Source of the DNA: an uncultured Actinomycetes bacterium
GTDB lineage: Bacteria; Actinomycetota; Actinomycetes; Mycobacteriales; Mycobacteriaceae
Assembly: GCA_903911165.1 (NCBI GenBank)
Contig: CAIWCQ010000239.1
Span: 1-5,897 of the forward strand
Length of the DNA stretch: 5,897 nucleotides
Direction: 5' to 3'
Shown: in pieces, positions 4,301 to 5,897 of the stretch
Numbering within the stretch: position 1 is the first letter of the stretch
How the letters are laid out: every line of letters starts with the position of its first letter
Translations under genes and position numbers: made by a program
Notes under the pieces: model-generated
Told to the model about the DNA's origin: nothing
The model's database searches: none
What the model saw: only the letters and a program-made list of their open reading frames with translations

Positions 4301-5671
4301 GTGAGCGTCCTGGTCTTCGGAGTCTCCCACCGCAGCGCTCCGGTCGCGGTGCTCGAACAACTCGCCGCGGACGAGTCCGAGCAGGGCAAGCTGGTCGAGC
4401 GGGTGCTGCAGTCACCGCTGGTGACTGAGGCGATGCTGCTGTCCACCTGTAACCGGGTCGAGGTCTACGCCGTGGTCGACGCCTTCCACGGCGGCCTATC
4501 GGTGATCAGCCAGGTGCTGGCCGACCACGCCGGCATGTCGATGGCTGAGCTCACCAGTCACGCCTACGTCCGATACAGCGAGGCGGCCGTCGAGCACCTC
4601 TTCTCGGTGACCAGTGGTCTGGACAGTGCGGTGATCGGTGAACAGCAGGTACTCGGCCAGGTCCGTCGCGCCTACGCGGCGGCCGAGGCCGGGCGTTCCG
4701 TCGGCCGAATACTGCACGACCTCGCGCAACGGGCGCTGACGGCCGGCAAGCGGGTGCAGGCCGAGACCGGTATCGCCGCCGCGGGCGCCAGCGTCGTGTC
4801 GGTGGCCCTGCATATCGCCGCCGAGCGGCTCTATCGGCCGGAGTTGGGTCCGTCCTACACCGCCCTGACCGGCCGCACGGTGACCGTGATCGGCGCCGGC
4901 TCGATGGGCAGCCTGGCAGCCGCTTTACTGGTCCGGCTTGGCGTGGGCCACGTCAACGTCGTCAACCGGTCGCTGCCTCGGGCGCAACGTCTGGTGCAGA
5001 TCATCGCCGAGCAGGGTGTCGGTGCGCAGGCGATGACCCTTGACGAGTTGCCGGCCGCGCTCGCGGCCGCCGACCTGGTAGTCAGTTGCACCGGGGCGGT
5101 GCGGCCGGTGGTGACGCTGGCCGATGTGCATCACGCCCTGGCCGGCGCGCAGCGCGACGAGAGCGCCGAGCCACTAGTGCTCTGCGACCTCGGAATGCCG
5201 CGCGATATCGACGCCGCCGTCGCCGGACTGCCGGGCGTCTGCGTGATCGACATGGAACGTCTCCAACGCGAACCGGCGGCGCGGGCCGCCGCCGCCCACA
5301 CCGACTCCGCGCGTGAGATCGTCGCGGCCGAGGTTGCCGCATACCTGGCGGGTCAGCGGATGGCGGAGGTCACCCCGACCGTCACGGCGCTGCGCCGGCG
5401 GGCCGCCGAGGTGGTGGACACCGAATTGCTGCGACTTGAGCACCGGCTGCCGGGCCTTGATGACGTCCAGCGTGACGAGGTAGCCCGGACCGTCCGGCGG
5501 GTGGTCGACAAACTGCTGCACGCTCCGACGGTGCGGATCAAGCAGTTGGCCATCGCGCCCGGCGGCGACGCCTATACCGAGGCGCTGCGGGAACTGTTCG
5601 AACTAAATCCGCAGGCGGTTGACGCGGTGGCCGGGGGCGAGTTCCCGCCGCCGGACGACGACTCGCCGTGA
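4301..5671 (+). CDS. hemA: Glutamyl-tRNA reductase HemA
   Basis: HemA reduces the glutamate of glutamyl-tRNA(Glu) with NADPH to glutamate-1-semialdehyde, the first committed step of C5-pathway tetrapyrrole synthesis in the cytoplasm. The 456-residue protein has all three expected domains. The N-terminal catalytic domain (1 to about 155) carries FGVSHRSAP (6-14), STCNRVEVY (48-56) with nucleophile C50, and [12 protein letters not shown] (109-120). The NADPH-binding Rossmann domain has VIGAGSMG (196-203), N222-R223 and VVSCTGA (260-266). The C-terminal helical dimerisation domain has [10 protein letters not shown] (356-365) and [11 protein letters not shown] (407-417). The GTG start is fixed by AGGTGA seven bases upstream and by the conserved N-terminus. 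A segment near 176-188 ([13 protein letters not shown]) before the Rossmann domain seems longer than in M. tuberculosis HemA as I remember it. hemC follows in the same direction. Confidence 0.97.
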   Translation: MSVLVFGVSHRSAPVAVLEQLAADESEQGKLVERVLQSPLVTEAMLLSTCNRVEVYAVVDAFHGGLSVISQVLADHAGMSMAELTSHAYVRYSEAAVEHLFSVTSGLDSAVIGEQQVLGQVRRAYAAAEAGRSVGRILHDLAQRALTAGKRVQAETGIAAAGASVVSVALHIAAERLYRPELGPSYTALTGRTVTVIGAGSMGSLAAALLVRLGVGHVNVVNRSLPRAQRLVQIIAEQGVGAQAMTLDELPAALAAADLVVSCTGAVRPVVTLADVHHALAGAQRDESAEPLVLCDLGMPRDIDAAVAGLPGVCVIDMERLQREPAARAAAAHTDSAREIVAAEVAAYLAGQRMAEVTPTVTALRRRAAEVVDTELLRLEHRLPGLDDVQRDEVARTVRRVVDKLLHAPTVRIKQLAIAPGGDAYTEALRELFELNPQAVDAVAGGEFPPPDDDSP

Positions 5672-5682
5672 CGGGATTTGCC

Positions 5683-5702
5683 CGGACGGCCGGCCACGTC
5701 CG
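5683..5702 (+). repeat. Inverted repeat between hemA and hemC
   Basis: CGGACG (5683-5688) and CGTCCG (5697-5702) are perfect complements around an eight-base loop that itself contains most of the palindrome GGCCGGCC. The element lies 11 bases after the hemA stop and ends 22 bases before the putative hemC Shine-Dalgarno. It could stabilise the message or tune hemC translation, but in such GC-rich DNA a six-base stem is weak evidence. Confidence 0.3.
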
Positions 5703-5724
5703 CCGGATCAGCTACCCGCGGCCA

Positions 5725-5730
5725 GAGGTG
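5725..5730 (+). promoter_or_regulatory. hemC: Putative hemC ribosome binding site
   Basis: GAGGTG at 5725-5730 is a good Shine-Dalgarno match five bases before CTG 5736, the most upstream sensible codon in the hemC frame. No ATG, GTG or TTG occurs in that frame between 5622 and 5765, so this site is the main support for a CTG start. A GTG overlapping the site at 5728 is in another frame and meets a stop three codons on. Confidence 0.5.
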
Positions 5731-5735
5731 CTCAG

Positions 5736-5897
5736 CTGACCGCATCGTGGGACGAGAAGTCGCTGATCCGGATCGGCACCCGGGGCAGTCTGCTGGCCAC
5801 CACCCAAGCCGGAGTGATTCGCGATCAGCTCATCGCCCGCGGCTATCGGGCCGAGTTGGTGATCATCACCACCGCGGGTGATCGATCCGCCGGGCCG
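5736..5897 (+). CDS. hemC: Hydroxymethylbilane synthase HemC, N-terminal part (runs off the window)
   Basis: HemC (porphobilinogen deaminase) joins four porphobilinogen molecules to hydroxymethylbilane on its dipyrromethane cofactor. Only the first 54 codons are present, and the frame is open at the window end. [15 protein letters not shown] is the diagnostic first strand and helix, containing the substrate/cofactor-contacting arginine and serine of the family; VIITTAGD follows as strand 2. The start is uncertain. CTG 5736 has GAGGTG five bases upstream and gives (M)[16 protein letters not shown] 5763 would give (M)IRIG, the start I recall for M. tuberculosis HemC, but has only weak purine-rich sequence before it. 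GTG 5814 would delete the conserved strand and is rejected. The gene lies about 64 bases after hemA and is probably co-transcribed with it. Confidence 0.9.
   Translation, partial: MTASWDEKSLIRIGTRGSLLATTQAGVIRDQLIARGYRAELVIITTAGDRSAGP

Noticed and set aside
5678..5881. A 67-residue frame from TTG 5678.
   Set aside because: It overlaps hemC in another frame, whereas the hemC frame carries the diagnostic [15 protein letters not shown].
1..5897. Mobile element, toxin-antitoxin or defence system.
   Set aside because: No transposase, integrase, flanking inverted repeats or target duplications, and no nuclease or toxin-like small gene can be seen; every sizeable gene belongs to a conserved mycobacterial family in conserved order.

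Overview
The window is a GC-rich, almost fully coding stretch from a mycobacterium (Mycobacteriaceae; a Mycobacterium/Mycolicibacterium-type genome). From memory of the family, its gene order follows the M. tuberculosis Rv0500B-Rv0510 neighbourhood: a 33-residue ribosomal protein bS22, a GalE2-type epimerase-like protein, a PlsC-like acyltransferase, a HadA/HadC-like hot-dog protein, a SerB1-type HAD phosphatase, a glutaredoxin-like protein, hemA and the start of hemC. The cmaA2 and mmpS2-mmpL2 genes that I recall inside this interval in M. tuberculosis are absent here; the flanking genes sit directly next to each other.

Layout. 1-138: leader with a short repeat and a possible promoter. 139-2452 (+): bS22, the epimerase-like gene and the acyltransferase; the last two are almost certainly co-translated, because the acyltransferase Shine-Dalgarno overlaps the epimerase stop codon. 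2453-2514: convergent junction with a GC-rich palindrome and a 16-bp tandem repeat. 2515-3853 (-): hot-dog dehydratase-like gene and HAD phosphatase. 3854-3916: 63-base divergent promoter region. 3917-5897 (+): glutaredoxin-like gene, a 123-base leader with inverted repeats, hemA, and hemC running off the window end.

Function. Two themes meet here. The middle genes look like envelope or lipid metabolism (acyltransferase, hot-dog dehydratase relative, membrane-anchored HAD phosphatase), although none of their substrates can be read from sequence. The right-hand genes begin tetrapyrrole synthesis: HemA makes glutamate-1-semialdehyde from glutamyl-tRNA, and HemC later polymerises porphobilinogen.

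The most notable signals are outside the protein calls. The same octamer GATAGGCT lies 6, 6 and 7 bases before the ATG of three genes on both strands, which fits leaderless transcription. Two independent short tandem repeats change protein ends (a pentapeptide repeat in the acyltransferase N-terminus and a 16-bp repeat supplying the stop of the hot-dog gene). The GalE2-type protein lacks the catalytic lysine of its family. hemC has no ATG, GTG or TTG in a sensible position and may start at CTG. I see no mobile element, CRISPR array, phage gene or defence system, and no evidence for an undescribed multi-gene system.
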